Shown in pieces: positions 9,276 through 17,552 of a DNA stretch of 64,000 nt. Both the position numbers and the translations under genes were made by a program. The stretch spans positions 1-64,000 of the forward strand of contig SAIW01000006.1 in the NCBI GenBank assembly GCA_004028795.1, written 5' to 3'. Origin of the DNA: Chitinophagaceae bacterium (GTDB lineage: Bacteria; Bacteroidota; Bacteroidia; Chitinophagales; Chitinophagaceae). How positions within the stretch are numbered: position 1 is the first letter of the stretch; each line of letters starts with the position of its first letter. The notes under the pieces were generated by a model. The model did not search any database, was not told the origin of the DNA, and was given only the letters and a program-made list of their open reading frames with translations.

Positions 9276-11657
9276 TTACAACTTAATATTTGCTGTAAGC
9301 ATATAATTGGTACTTGCCATTGGAAAATAGTTGTTATCTGTATAAGTTGCTCCACCGGAAATATAAGTATAAGTATATCCGTTGGGTTCGTATTTTCTGT
9401 TGAACAGATTGATAACCTGTGCAGATAAATTTATTTCTTTTATGAATTTCGGTTGAATGGTATAAGACAATCTTATGTTTTGATTGTAAAAAGAACCAAG
9501 GCTTCTTGCATCTAACTGCGAGTTATCCATGTATTGTTTGCTTACATATTTTCCTATTAAAGAAAGCTCAACATTTTTTACAGGTAAAATGTTTACCGTA
9601 ATACCGCTTATAGTATTCGGAGAAAATGAAATATCTGTATTGGTATGTTTTACTGCATTCTGTAACCCATTATCATAATTATCAATATACTCAGTAAACT
9701 CTTTTACTTTATTCTGGCTTAAAGTAAGATTTGCATTTGCATTTAACCATTTTGTAAAAATATAACCACCTTGCAACTCTATACCTAATCTGTAACTGTT
9801 GGGTACGTTTGTTCTGGTGTAAAAGCCAACATCATTAATTTGTCCTGTTAAAACCAACTGGTCTTTATACAACATGTAGTAAATATTTGCACCAAAGCTG
9901 TAAACAGTATTCTTCTTTTCAAACCCTAATTCAAAATCGTGTAAATATTCTGCTTTGGGTTGGCTTGCCAAGCTTGCCTGAAAATCATCTCTGTTAGGTT
10001 CTTTACTACCTGCTGCATAACTGAAATATGCCTGTAAACCATTATTTGTATAAGTAATACCTGCTTTAGGATTTACAAAGTTGAAGCTGCGTGAAATGTT
10101 TAAGGTACTGTTGCCTTCAAAACCACTCATTCTATGATACACATGTTTGTATTGAAGGTCTACAAATGTTTGCCAGTGTGCATTTAAGTTGTGTTGCCAT
10201 TTTATATACACATTCTGGTCTTCTTTTAAAGCAGGATAATTATAATATTGATAATTTTTATCTACTCCCCCGTTCTTTGCCCAAAGTATATTACCAAAAT
10301 GTTTTCCATCATATCTATTCCACCCACCGCCAAAAGTTAATTCATCATTGGCACCTTTATATTGTAGTGAAAATATTTCTCCGAAGAAATAATTATCTAA
10401 CCAACGGTCTCTTATTAAATCTGTTGTTTTAATAGTTGTACTTCCCACAACAACATTGGGTAGTCCATAATCGGCATAAGCCTGGGCAGCTTTATACTCT
10501 TCATAATAACCTCTGCCGTAGGTTAAAAATGCAGCGGTATTAAAATTCCATTTTTTATTTAAAGCAAGATTGTAAAAAAGTTGATAATGGTCTTGCTGAT
10601 AATTATCTGTTTGATTATCGTAAGGTGTTCCGGGCTTTTCGGTACCGGCGGGATTATTGGTTCTGTCTGTTGCTAATAAATAATCCGGCACACCATACCA
10701 TGCCTGATAAGTTTTTTCTTTTCCCGTAAAAATATTAAAACGCAATGATGAGTTTTTATTAATGTATGCTGCACTTAAGGCTAATGAACGCAAATCGCTT
10801 GACGCCCTGTCTATATAACCTGCACTAACAATTTTACTAACTCTTGCATCAACAGTAAAATGTCCATCAATCAAGCCTGTTCCTGCTTTTACTGTATTCT
10901 TCCAGGTATTGAAAGAACCATAGCTGTTGTTTAATTCAGCATAAGCTTTTTCATTAAATTCATTTGTACTTAAATTAATACTGGCACCAAACGCACCGGT
11001 ACCGTTTGATGAAGTACCTACACCTCTTTGAATTTGAACTGAGTTTAATGAAGATGCAAAATCAGGTAGATCAACAAAATAAGTTCCCTGACTTTCTGCA
11101 TCGTTATAAGGAATACCATTCAACGTTACATTAATTCTTGTAGCATCAATTCCACGTATATGTAAGTAAGTATAACCAACACCATTGCCGGCATCTGAAC
11201 TTGCATAAACAGATGGAGTTTGATTGAATATCATCGGCAAGTCCTGCCCTGTATTATTCTTTTCAATCTCTGCTTTACTAAGGTTGGTTTTAGCAAATGG
11301 TGCCTTATTAGTAGCACGTAAAGCTTTAACTTCCAAAGGTTGCAAAAACAAAGCAATGACTTTTAGCTGAATGGTTATTGAAGATGTGTTTGCTTCAATG
11401 GCTACAGTTTGCACAGCATCACTAAAACCAATACTGCTTGTTTTAATTACATAATTTCCATTGGCAGGTTTGGTAATAATAACCTTTCCGTCATCATCTG
11501 CCACAAAAAATTGATTATTGATATTGACTGCTGCAGATGGCACAGCTTTTTGTGTGCCTTGTTCAATTACTTTAAGGGTAATTGTTTTTTTAGTTGATTG
11601 ACTAAACAGCATTATTGAAGTGAATGCCAGCACCATTGTTCCCAAAAACTTTTTCAT
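9276..11657 (-). CDS. TonB-dependent outer-membrane receptor, probably for thiamin
   Basis: The 793-residue protein has a signal peptide (about 1-19), an N-terminal carboxypeptidase-regulatory-like beta-sandwich (about 24-100), a plug domain (about 120-235, with LHIRGIDATRINVTLNGIPYND) and a 22-strand-type barrel to the C-terminus. Such receptors import scarce ligands across the outer membrane using ExbB/ExbD energy; an exbB/exbD pair lies at 56866-58050. The ligand is inferred from the TPP riboswitch in the 5' leader, as described for thiamin receptors of Bacteroidetes. No inner-membrane thiamin transporter or thi gene is adjacent. Confidence 0.88.
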   Translation of the reverse strand: MKKFLGTMVLAFTSIMLFSQSTKKTITLKVIEQGTQKAVPSAAVNINNQFFVADDDGKVIITKPANGNYVIKTSSIGFSDAVQTVAIEANTSSITIQLKVIALFLQPLEVKALRATNKAPFAKTNLSKAEIEKNNTGQDLPMIFNQTPSVYASSDAGNGVGYTYLHIRGIDATRINVTLNGIPYNDAESQGTYFVDLPDFASSLNSVQIQRGVGTSSNGTGAFGASINLSTNEFNEKAYAELNNSYGSFNTWKNTVKAGTGLIDGHFTVDARVSKIVSAGYIDRASSDLRSLALSAAYINKNSSLRFNIFTGKEKTYQAWYGVPDYLLATDRTNNPAGTEKPGTPYDNQTDNYQQDHYQLFYNLALNKKWNFNTAAFLTYGRGYYEEYKAAQAYADYGLPNVVVGSTTIKTTDLIRDRWLDNYFFGEIFSLQYKGANDELTFGGGWNRYDGKHFGNILWAKNGGVDKNYQYYNYPALKEDQNVYIKWQHNLNAHWQTFVDLQYKHVYHRMSGFEGNSTLNISRSFNFVNPKAGITYTNNGLQAYFSYAAGSKEPNRDDFQASLASQPKAEYLHDFELGFEKKNTVYSFGANIYYMLYKDQLVLTGQINDVGFYTRTNVPNSYRLGIELQGGYIFTKWLNANANLTLSQNKVKEFTEYIDNYDNGLQNAVKHTNTDISFSPNTISGITVNILPVKNVELSLIGKYVSKQYMDNSQLDARSLGSFYNQNIRLSYTIQPKFIKEINLSAQVINLFNRKYEPNGYTYTYISGGATYTDNNYFPMASTNYMLTANIKL

Positions 11658-11725
11658 TGTTTCGGTTTAAAAAGTTAATAAATGGGAACAGGGAAACGCT
11701 TTGGAGAAAGAAATACAAACGCTGT

Positions 11726-11810
11726 ACACCTTCCCTTCGCAGGAATTACCCTGTTCAGGTTCTACGGGTATTATCTCAGCCTTCTTATCGAAAGCACCCC
11801 GAGGAATTTT
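11726..11810 (-). promoter_or_regulatory. TPP riboswitch (THI element)
   Basis: On the minus strand the leader contains, in order, CCTCGGGGTGC, GGCTGAGATAATACCC, GAACCTG, GGGTAATTCCTGCGAAGGGAA. These are the conserved TPP-aptamer blocks, including the CUGAGA pyrimidine-binding loop and the GCGAAGGGA 3' block that closes P1. About 70 bases then lead to the receptor start codon and would hold the expression platform. Repression by thiamin pyrophosphate is expected from the known class. Confidence 0.93.
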
Positions 11811-11815
11811 CGTTG

Positions 11816-11823
11816 CAAATGTA
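11816..11823 (-). promoter_or_regulatory. Bacteroidetes -7 element for the riboswitch transcript
   Basis: TACATTTG on the minus strand fits the TANNTTTG consensus and would place the transcript start right at the riboswitch 5' end. A clear -33 TTG is not seen at the usual spacing. Confidence 0.45.
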
Positions 11824-11890
11824 TAAGCGATTTCTTATTAAGGTTGTAACTTTTTTTTTATTGCTACGTTCAACAACAAAACTAAAAAAA

Positions 11891-12622
11891 ATGAAAAAAA
11901 TATTTCTGTTAATAGTTGCTGCCGGTTTAGCAACTTTTTCATTCGCCCAGGACACAAAAAATCTTGTTTACGATGCGAATGCTCAACCAAGAAAAGTAGA
12001 AAGTTTTACCGGTATTGAAGTTTCTAATGCTATATCGCTTTATATATCGCAGGGTAAAGAAACCGCCGTTGCAGTAAGTATGGATGGAAATGATAATATT
12101 GACAAGATAAAAACAGTTGTGAAGAATGGCGTATTGAAAATTTATGTAGAAGGCGGTATGTGGAACAAATGGAATTGTGGCGATAAAAGAATTAAAGCTT
12201 ATGTAACTGTTGCAGATATTAAAAGAATTGAAGCAAGCGGTGCCTGCAAAGTAACCGTTGCAGACAAATTAAAATCTGCCGATTTAAAAATTAATATTAG
12301 CGGAGCAAGTGTTTTTAAAGGTCAGTTAGATGTTACGGCTCTTTCTGTTGATGTGAGTGGGGCAAGCAATGCAACATTAAGTGGTAATGCTGCTACTATC
12401 AATATTGATGCAAGTGGTGCAAGTAGTTTAAAGGCTTATGATTTAGTGGCAAATGCCTGCAGTGCTGAAGCTTCAGGTGCATCAAGCATTCATGTAAATG
12501 TTACAAAAGAGTTTACTAAAGTTCAGGCAAGCGGTGCAAGCAGCATTCGTTATAAAGGAGATGCAGCAGTTAAAAATTTTGAAGCATCAGGGGCGTCATC
12601 CATTAAAAAAGATTCGAAATAA
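11891..12622 (+). CDS. Secreted GIN-domain (DUF2807) protein
   Basis: The 243-residue protein has a signal peptide (MKKIFLLIVAAGLATFSFAQ) and a right-handed beta-helix-like GIN domain with repeated ASGAS units (for example EASGASSI near the C-terminus). The family is common in Bacteroidetes as putative secreted adhesin heads; its function is not established. The open frame extends upstream to 11624, but that extension runs antisense through the riboswitch; the ATG at 11891 starts the signal peptide and is the real start. Confidence 0.88.
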   Translation: MKKIFLLIVAAGLATFSFAQDTKNLVYDANAQPRKVESFTGIEVSNAISLYISQGKETAVAVSMDGNDNIDKIKTVVKNGVLKIYVEGGMWNKWNCGDKRIKAYVTVADIKRIEASGACKVTVADKLKSADLKINISGASVFKGQLDVTALSVDVSGASNATLSGNAATINIDASGASSLKAYDLVANACSAEASGASSIHVNVTKEFTKVQASGASSIRYKGDAAVKNFEASGASSIKKDSK

Positions 12623-12633
12623 ATAAAAATAAT

Positions 12634-12665
12634 TTTGGGAGATAAACTTCCTACTGCTACTTTTG
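12634..12665 (+). promoter_or_regulatory. Promoter of the initiator tRNA gene
   Basis: TTTG (12634-12637), a 20-base spacer and TACTTTTG (12658-12665) match the Bacteroidetes housekeeping promoter. The predicted transcript start is a few bases before the tRNA. Confidence 0.75.
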
Positions 12666-12678
12666 CCGCCCATTATAT

Positions 12679-12750
<72 letters not shown>

Positions 12751-12756
12751 CTAACT

Positions 12757-12784
12757 AAGCCTCTTATGAGGCTTTTGTTTTTTA
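12757..12784 (+). terminator. Terminator after tRNA-fMet
   Basis: AAGCCTC-TTAT-GAGGCTT is a perfect 7-bp stem followed by T-rich sequence. Confidence 0.85.
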
Positions 12785-12786
12785 AA

Positions 12787-12845
12787 CACATAGGCATATA
12801 GAAATTAAGTTTAAAACTTTTCTATATGCCTGTTGTGCCTATGTG
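12787..12845 (+). repeat. Long near-palindrome before era
   Basis: The left arm at 12787-12804 (CACATAGGCATATAGAAA) pairs with TTTCTATATGCCT (12819-12831) and, alternatively, its outer half pairs with TGCCTATGTG (12836-12845). It ends 16 bp before the era start codon. Similar word-built palindromes occur at 46597, 53991, 56336 and 57576. Confidence 0.6.
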
Positions 12846-12861
12846 GTTTATATTTATAAAA

Positions 12862-13734
12862 ATGAAATCAGGCTTTGTAAACATATTCGGCAAACCTAAC
12901 GCAGGTAAAAGCACTTTACTAAATGCTTTGCTGGGCGAAAAGCTGGCTATTGTTTCTCATAAAGTACAAACTACAAGACACAGAATAAAAGGTTTTTTAA
13001 ATAAACCCGGAGAATACCAGATTGTTTTTTCTGATACCCCGGGAATTATTGAAACAACCAAATACAAACTGCACGAGAAAATGATGGATGCAGTTAAAAA
13101 TGCTTTAGAAGATGCCGATATTGCTTTATTAATTGTTGATGTGAATGATGATTTGAACGAATGCAATGCCATATTTCAATCACTTAAGTTAAAAGTGCCT
13201 GCCATTTTGGTATTGAATAAAATTGATGAAGCCCAAAACGGTAAAATTGCTTTGGCTGAAAGTTTTTTTGCAGATAAGACTTACTACAAAAAAATAATTA
13301 AAGTATCTGCATTACAGAAACATCATTTACAGAAACTACTAAATGCCATTATAGAGTTATTACCGGAAGGTTTTCCTTTTTATAGTGAAGATGACTTAAG
13401 TGATTTGCCGACAAAGTTTTTTGTGAGTGAATTGATACGTGAAAAGGTATATGAATTGTTTGAAGATGAAATTCCTTACCATGTTGCAGTATTGGTAAAC
13501 GAGTTTAAAGAAAAAGAAACCTTGGTAAAAATTCAAGCTGATATTGTAGTACAACGCGAAACACAAAAAGCAATTATTATTGGTGAGAAAGGAAAAATGG
13601 TAAAGCAAATAGGCATGTTGGCAAGGAAGGATATTGAACAATTCATCAATCAAAAAGTATTTTTAGAGTTGTTTGTAAAAGTGAAGCCGAAATGGCGGGA
13701 AAATGAATTGCAATTGAAAGAATATGGATATTAG
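12862..13734 (+). CDS. era: GTPase Era
   Basis: The 290-residue GTPase assists 16S rRNA 3'-end processing and 30S assembly. G1 is GKPNAGKST (10-18), G3 is DTPG (58-61), G4 is NKID (119-122), and a C-terminal KH domain contains IIGEKGKMVKQIG. The frame is open from 12826, but the ATG at 12862 gives the standard Era N-terminus right before the P-loop. Era and Der, both ribosome-assembly GTPases, are less than 1 kb apart here. Confidence 0.96.
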   Translation: MKSGFVNIFGKPNAGKSTLLNALLGEKLAIVSHKVQTTRHRIKGFLNKPGEYQIVFSDTPGIIETTKYKLHEKMMDAVKNALEDADIALLIVDVNDDLNECNAIFQSLKLKVPAILVLNKIDEAQNGKIALAESFFADKTYYKKIIKVSALQKHHLQKLLNAIIELLPEGFPFYSEDDLSDLPTKFFVSELIREKVYELFEDEIPYHVAVLVNEFKEKETLVKIQADIVVQRETQKAIIIGEKGKMVKQIGMLARKDIEQFINQKVFLELFVKVKPKWRENELQLKEYGY

Positions 13735-13753
13735 TACTGTAAACTTTTATACC

Positions 13754-14494
13754 ATGAAACTAATTATTTTATTATCAAGCTTTTTAGCAATCAGTTCTTT
13801 ATCTGGTCAGCAGGTGCTGACAGTAAGTACCTGGGGCGAGTCCGGCGGCAATTATGGAAATATAAGATATTATGATGATGCATCAGCTTTAAATAAAAAG
13901 CAAACTGTTATGCTTGCCTATGCTGATATTACAGGTTCTCCTTTTTGGGATGACTCGTGGAATGAAGCAAGGTTGGTATTATCAACAGGAGTGCTTATAA
14001 AAGTTAAAAAAGCTAAATTAAATCTATATACTCAGCAAGTGCATTTTTTGGATGATAACAATACAGACATGATTTGTCAAAACAACAATATTCAAAAACT
14101 CATTTTCTTAAAAAATACAGATACTACACAGGTTTTGGCAGTATTTGAAGTTCATCCGGATGTATTGAAAAGTTCTGCGGATGTTGCTTTTTACAAAGCT
14201 CTTAACAAAGGTAATTTCAGGTTAGTTGAATTAGAAAAAGCTTTAATTAAAGATTCTGATTATAATCCGTTATTGGGAAAGAAAGAGAAAAGTTTTTACA
14301 CAAAAAAATATTATGCATTGGCATCTAATGAAGCTATTTCTTCTTTGTCTTCTTTGAATCATGAGAATATTTTTGCTGTTATTAAATCGAATAGCGATGT
14401 AGATAACTGGCTTTATCAAAATAAAAACAAATTAAAAAAAGAGGCGGATGTTATCAGCTTTTTGAATTTTTATAACAAACAAAGCATTAAATAG
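13754..14494 (+). CDS. Secreted protein of unknown function
   Basis: The 246-residue product starts with a signal peptide ending near LSGQQ. The remainder is mixed alpha/beta without a motif I recognise. It lies between era and der on the same strand, 19 bp after era, so it is probably co-transcribed, but nothing links it to ribosome assembly. The open frame begins at 13724 inside era; the ATG at 13754 starts the signal peptide. Confidence 0.7.
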   Translation: MKLIILLSSFLAISSLSGQQVLTVSTWGESGGNYGNIRYYDDASALNKKQTVMLAYADITGSPFWDDSWNEARLVLSTGVLIKVKKAKLNLYTQQVHFLDDNNTDMICQNNNIQKLIFLKNTDTTQVLAVFEVHPDVLKSSADVAFYKALNKGNFRLVELEKALIKDSDYNPLLGKKEKSFYTKKYYALASNEAISSLSSLNHENIFAVIKSNSDVDNWLYQNKNKLKKEADVISFLNFYNKQSIK

Positions 14495-14530
14495 AATAGA
14501 AGCGTAAAACGCTACTGAAACAAGATTATT

Positions 14531-15844
14531 ATGGGTTACACAATAGCAATAGTAGGCAGACCGAATGTTGGCAAAAGCACTTTCTTTAACAGAATGCTTG
14601 AGCAGCGTAAAGCCATTGTTGATGATATAAGCGGTGTTACGAGAGACAGGCAGTATGGTGTTGCTGATTGGAATGGCAAAACATTCAATATTATTGATAC
14701 GGGTGGTTTTGTTCCGCAAAGCGATGACATTTTTGAAACTGAAATCCGCAAACAGGTAAAAATTGCTATTGATGAGGCGAATGCCTTGGTTTTTATGGTT
14801 GATGTGGCAACTGGCATTACAGATTTAGATGAAAGCATGGCTGATTTATTAAGAAGAAGTGCTAAGCCTGTTTACCTGGTAGTAAATAAAGTTGATAATG
14901 GCGAAAGACAATTAGAAGCAACCGAATTTTATAGTTTAGGTTTTGAAACTATTTATCCTGTAAGCAGCATCAGCGGTAGCGGTACAGGTGAATTGTTAGA
15001 TGCCATAACAGCCAATATAACTGAAGAAGATTTAGCAGTTATTGAAGAAGAGAATAAACTACCCAAGTTTGCCATTATCGGTCAACCTAATGTGGGCAAG
15101 TCCTCTTTATTAAATGCATTGATAGGCAAAGAAAGAACCATTGTTAGTGATATTGCCGGAACAACAAGAGATACTATTCATACGCATTACAATCTTTTCA
15201 ATAAAGAATTTGTTTTAATTGACACGGCAGGTTTACGTAAAAAAGAAAAAGAGAAAGATGATTTAGAATTTTATTCAGTTATACGTGCCATCAGGGCCAT
15301 GGATGAAGCAGATGTTTGTTTATTGGTATTAGATGCAGTTAAAGGTATAACTGCACAGGATGTAAGCATCTTCAGCCTGGCAGCAAGAAAAGGAAAAGGT
15401 ATTGTTGTTTTAGTGAACAAATGGGATGTGATGGAAAAAAACACCAATACAGCCAGAGATTATGAAGCTGCCTTAAAAAGAAAAATTGCTCCGTTTACAG
15501 ATGTGCCTATTTTATTTATTTCTGCAAAAGAAAAAACCAGAATTTTTAAAGTAATTGAAGTTGCTTTAGAAGTATATGATAATAAGAGTAAGAAAGTGAG
15601 TACTTCTAAATTAAATGAGGTAATGTTGAAGGCTGTTGAAGCTTACCATGCACCCGTTGTGAGAGGCCATTCTGTAAAAATTAAGTTTATTACACAATTA
15701 CCTACACCTGTTCCCAGCTTTGCGTTTTTTACCAATTTTCCTGATGATATTAAGACTCCTTATAAAAACTACCTTGAAAATCAGCTGAGAATACATTTTA
15801 ATTTTAAAGGAGTGCCTGTAAGAATCTTCTTCCGTAAAAAATAA
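14531..15844 (+). CDS. der: GTPase Der (EngA)
   Basis: The 437-residue protein has the tandem GTPase architecture unique to Der, needed for 50S assembly. The first domain has GRPNVGKST (9-17) and DTGG (56-59); the second has GQPNVGKSS (184-192) and DTAG (231-234). A C-terminal KH-like domain ends in the usual basic tail (RIFFRKK). Length is normal. Confidence 0.97.
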   Translation: MGYTIAIVGRPNVGKSTFFNRMLEQRKAIVDDISGVTRDRQYGVADWNGKTFNIIDTGGFVPQSDDIFETEIRKQVKIAIDEANALVFMVDVATGITDLDESMADLLRRSAKPVYLVVNKVDNGERQLEATEFYSLGFETIYPVSSISGSGTGELLDAITANITEEDLAVIEEENKLPKFAIIGQPNVGKSSLLNALIGKERTIVSDIAGTTRDTIHTHYNLFNKEFVLIDTAGLRKKEKEKDDLEFYSVIRAIRAMDEADVCLLVLDAVKGITAQDVSIFSLAARKGKGIVVLVNKWDVMEKNTNTARDYEAALKRKIAPFTDVPILFISAKEKTRIFKVIEVALEVYDNKSKKVSTSKLNEVMLKAVEAYHAPVVRGHSVKIKFITQLPTPVPSFAFFTNFPDDIKTPYKNYLENQLRIHFNFKGVPVRIFFRKK

Positions 15845-15867
15845 TCGGCAAAAAAGCAATGTTAAAA

Positions 15868-15898
15868 TTTGCGTAAATAAAACAGCCGTATATCTTTG
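15868..15898 (+). promoter_or_regulatory. Consensus Bacteroidetes promoter
   Basis: TTTG (15868-15871), a 19-base spacer and TATCTTTG (15891-15898) match TTTG-N19-TANNTTTG exactly. It drives the small lipoprotein at 15928 with a leader of about 25 bases. Confidence 0.8.
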
Positions 15899-15927
15899 CG
15901 GCAATTTAAAAACTAAAAACAAGTACA

Positions 15928-16119
15928 ATGAAAAAAGTATTGGCATTATTAGCTATCGCTGGTTTTGTAGCTTGCAATAGCGGCGAAACTAAAGCTCCGG
16001 CAGCAGATTCTTCTAAAATGGCGGCTGATTCTTCTAAAATGACAGCTGATTCTACTAAAAAAGATTCTACTAAAATGGCAGCTGATTCTACTAAAAAAGA
16101 TTCTACTAAGAAAATGTAA
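15928..16119 (+). CDS. Tiny Ser/Lys/Asp-repeat lipoprotein (copy 1)
   Basis: The 63-residue precursor has a lipoprotein-like signal with Cys16 (GFVACNSGE). The mature part is almost entirely a low-complexity repeat of DSSKMAA and DSTKK units. A near-identical signal region and similar repeat occur at 29140-29325 on the other strand. It has its own consensus promoter and strong terminator, so it is a monocistronic and probably well-expressed gene. Function unknown; a periplasmic spacer lipoprotein is one guess. Confidence 0.8.
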   Translation: MKKVLALLAIAGFVACNSGETKAPAADSSKMAADSSKMTADSTKKDSTKMAADSTKKDSTKKM

Positions 16120-16161
16120 TTTCAAAGTACTTACACTTAGATATTACTTCTTGCAAGAAGG

Positions 16162-16190
16162 TCCCGCTGAAAAACTCAGCGGGATTTTTT
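16162..16190 (+). terminator. Strong terminator after the small lipoprotein gene
   Basis: TCCCGCTGA-AAAAC-TCAGCGGGA is a perfect 9-bp stem followed by six Ts. Its T tract touches the 3' end of ispH. Confidence 0.9.
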
Positions 16191-17415
16191 ATTTGAATCC
16201 TATTTCCAATGCTTCCAAACTTGTGGTAACAGGAAAGTAGCTTATTAGTTTTTCAATTACATCTTCTACAACAGCATCCGGGCAGCTTGCTCCGCTGGTA
16301 ATTAAAATTTTTATCGGGGCTTTTTCAGGTAAAAAATTACTAATTAAGGCTGTTTCTTTTGTTCGCCAGTTACAATTAATAATTTCTGTTTTACTGATAA
16401 TTTTTTCTGCCTTATCAATAAAATAAGTGGGCAGTTTTGCTTCACATAATTCTACTAAATGAGAAGTATTGCTGCTGTTATAACCACCCACTACAATTGC
16501 TAAGTCTGCAGTTGTTGCTAACATGCCTGCAACTGCAGTTTGATTATCGTTAGTAGCATAACAAAGCGTATCTCTGGTATCTGCAAATCTTTCACTAATG
16601 GTTACATCTGTTAATTGATAAAAATCTTTTACAGTTTGTTTTAAATAGTCAGCAATTTCCTGCGTATCTGTTGCTAATTGTGTTGTTTGATTTACAACAC
16701 CGAAACGTTGCAGGTCTTTCGTTATATCAAACCCTGCTGAGTATCTTCCTTTAAACTTATGATAAAATTCAGCAGCCGGCTTATCTCCTGTTATGTATTT
16801 AGCCAATTCAATTGCTTCACTCATATCATTTACAATAACCGTAGCAGTATGTTGAGAAGCATGTGAGAAAGTTGCTCTTGTTTCTTCATGTTTTGGTTTG
16901 CCATGCACCAGAATGCTGTAACCTTTGGCTGCTATCTGCTCACTTCTGTTCCATACTTTTTCTACAAAGGGGCAGGTAGTATTATATTTCTCTACCTGAA
17001 TGCCTTTGTCAGCAAGCATTTGCTCAATTTCTACGGTTGTACCAAAAGCAGGAATAATAACCACATCATCTTTCGTTAATGTTTCAAAAGGAATCAATTG
17101 TTTGCCATAAGTATCTTGTAAAAATTGCACTCCCCTTTCAATTAAATCTTTATTTACCTGCGGGTTATGAATCATTTCACTCAATAAAAAAATACGTTTG
17201 CCTTTATTGGCTTCAATCGTATTAAAAGCAATTTCAATAGCATTTTCAACACCATAACAAAAACCAAAATGCCTTGCTAAATAAATTTGTATACTGCCGA
17301 AATCGAGTAATGTGGGAGAATAGTCTTTCTTTAATTTATCATCCTGCTTACGCTTATTTTTTATTGAACTGATGAGTGAACTTCTGTAAATATTAGGAAC
17401 ATTAAATTGCTTCAT
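16189..17415 (-). CDS. ispH: 4-hydroxy-3-methylbut-2-enyl diphosphate reductase
   Basis: The 408-residue Fe-S enzyme performs the last step of the MEP isoprenoid pathway, making IPP and DMAPP. The three cluster cysteines are C53 (HFGFCYGV), C148 (NTTCPFV) and C378 (SGASCPDA). An N-terminal extension of about 40 residues precedes the core and makes it longer than the E. coli enzyme, as is usual in Bacteroidetes. A promoter is visible at 17456-17483. Confidence 0.95.
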   Translation of the reverse strand: MKQFNVPNIYRSSLISSIKNKRKQDDKLKKDYSPTLLDFGSIQIYLARHFGFCYGVENAIEIAFNTIEANKGKRIFLLSEMIHNPQVNKDLIERGVQFLQDTYGKQLIPFETLTKDDVVIIPAFGTTVEIEQMLADKGIQVEKYNTTCPFVEKVWNRSEQIAAKGYSILVHGKPKHEETRATFSHASQHTATVIVNDMSEAIELAKYITGDKPAAEFYHKFKGRYSAGFDITKDLQRFGVVNQTTQLATDTQEIADYLKQTVKDFYQLTDVTISERFADTRDTLCYATNDNQTAVAGMLATTADLAIVVGGYNSSNTSHLVELCEAKLPTYFIDKAEKIISKTEIINCNWRTKETALISNFLPEKAPIKILITSGASCPDAVVEDVIEKLISYFPVTTSLEALEIGFK

Positions 17416-17455
17416 TTGATTATTGAGTTGAACTTCTAATGTAATACAACAATTA

Positions 17456-17483
17456 CAAATGTACGAAGTTCAGTTTTCGGCAA
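17456..17483 (-). promoter_or_regulatory. ispH promoter
   Basis: On the minus strand TTG (17483-17481), a 17-base spacer and TACATTTG (17463-17456) match the Bacteroidetes promoter. The start site would lie about 35 bases before the ispH ATG. Confidence 0.6.
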
Positions 17484-17485
17484 CG

Positions 17486-17510
17486 TTTACGTAAAAAGCA
17501 AAACGTTTGC
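17486..17510 (+). promoter_or_regulatory. Operator-like palindromes between ispH and the pectinase gene
   Basis: TTTACGTAAA (17486-17495) is a perfect palindrome and GCAAAACGTTTGC (17498-17510) is a near-perfect one of the LacI-family operator type. They lie 43 bp before the GH28 start and just behind the ispH promoter. A carbohydrate-responsive regulator is a plausible ligand; this is inference. Confidence 0.4.
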
Positions 17511-17552
17511 TTATAAATGTTTCTAATTTTATTTTCTAAAGTTTGTTGTACG

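Noticed and set aside
11624-11890. N-terminal extension of the GIN-domain ORF
   Set aside because: It runs antisense through the TPP riboswitch and the real signal peptide starts at 11891.
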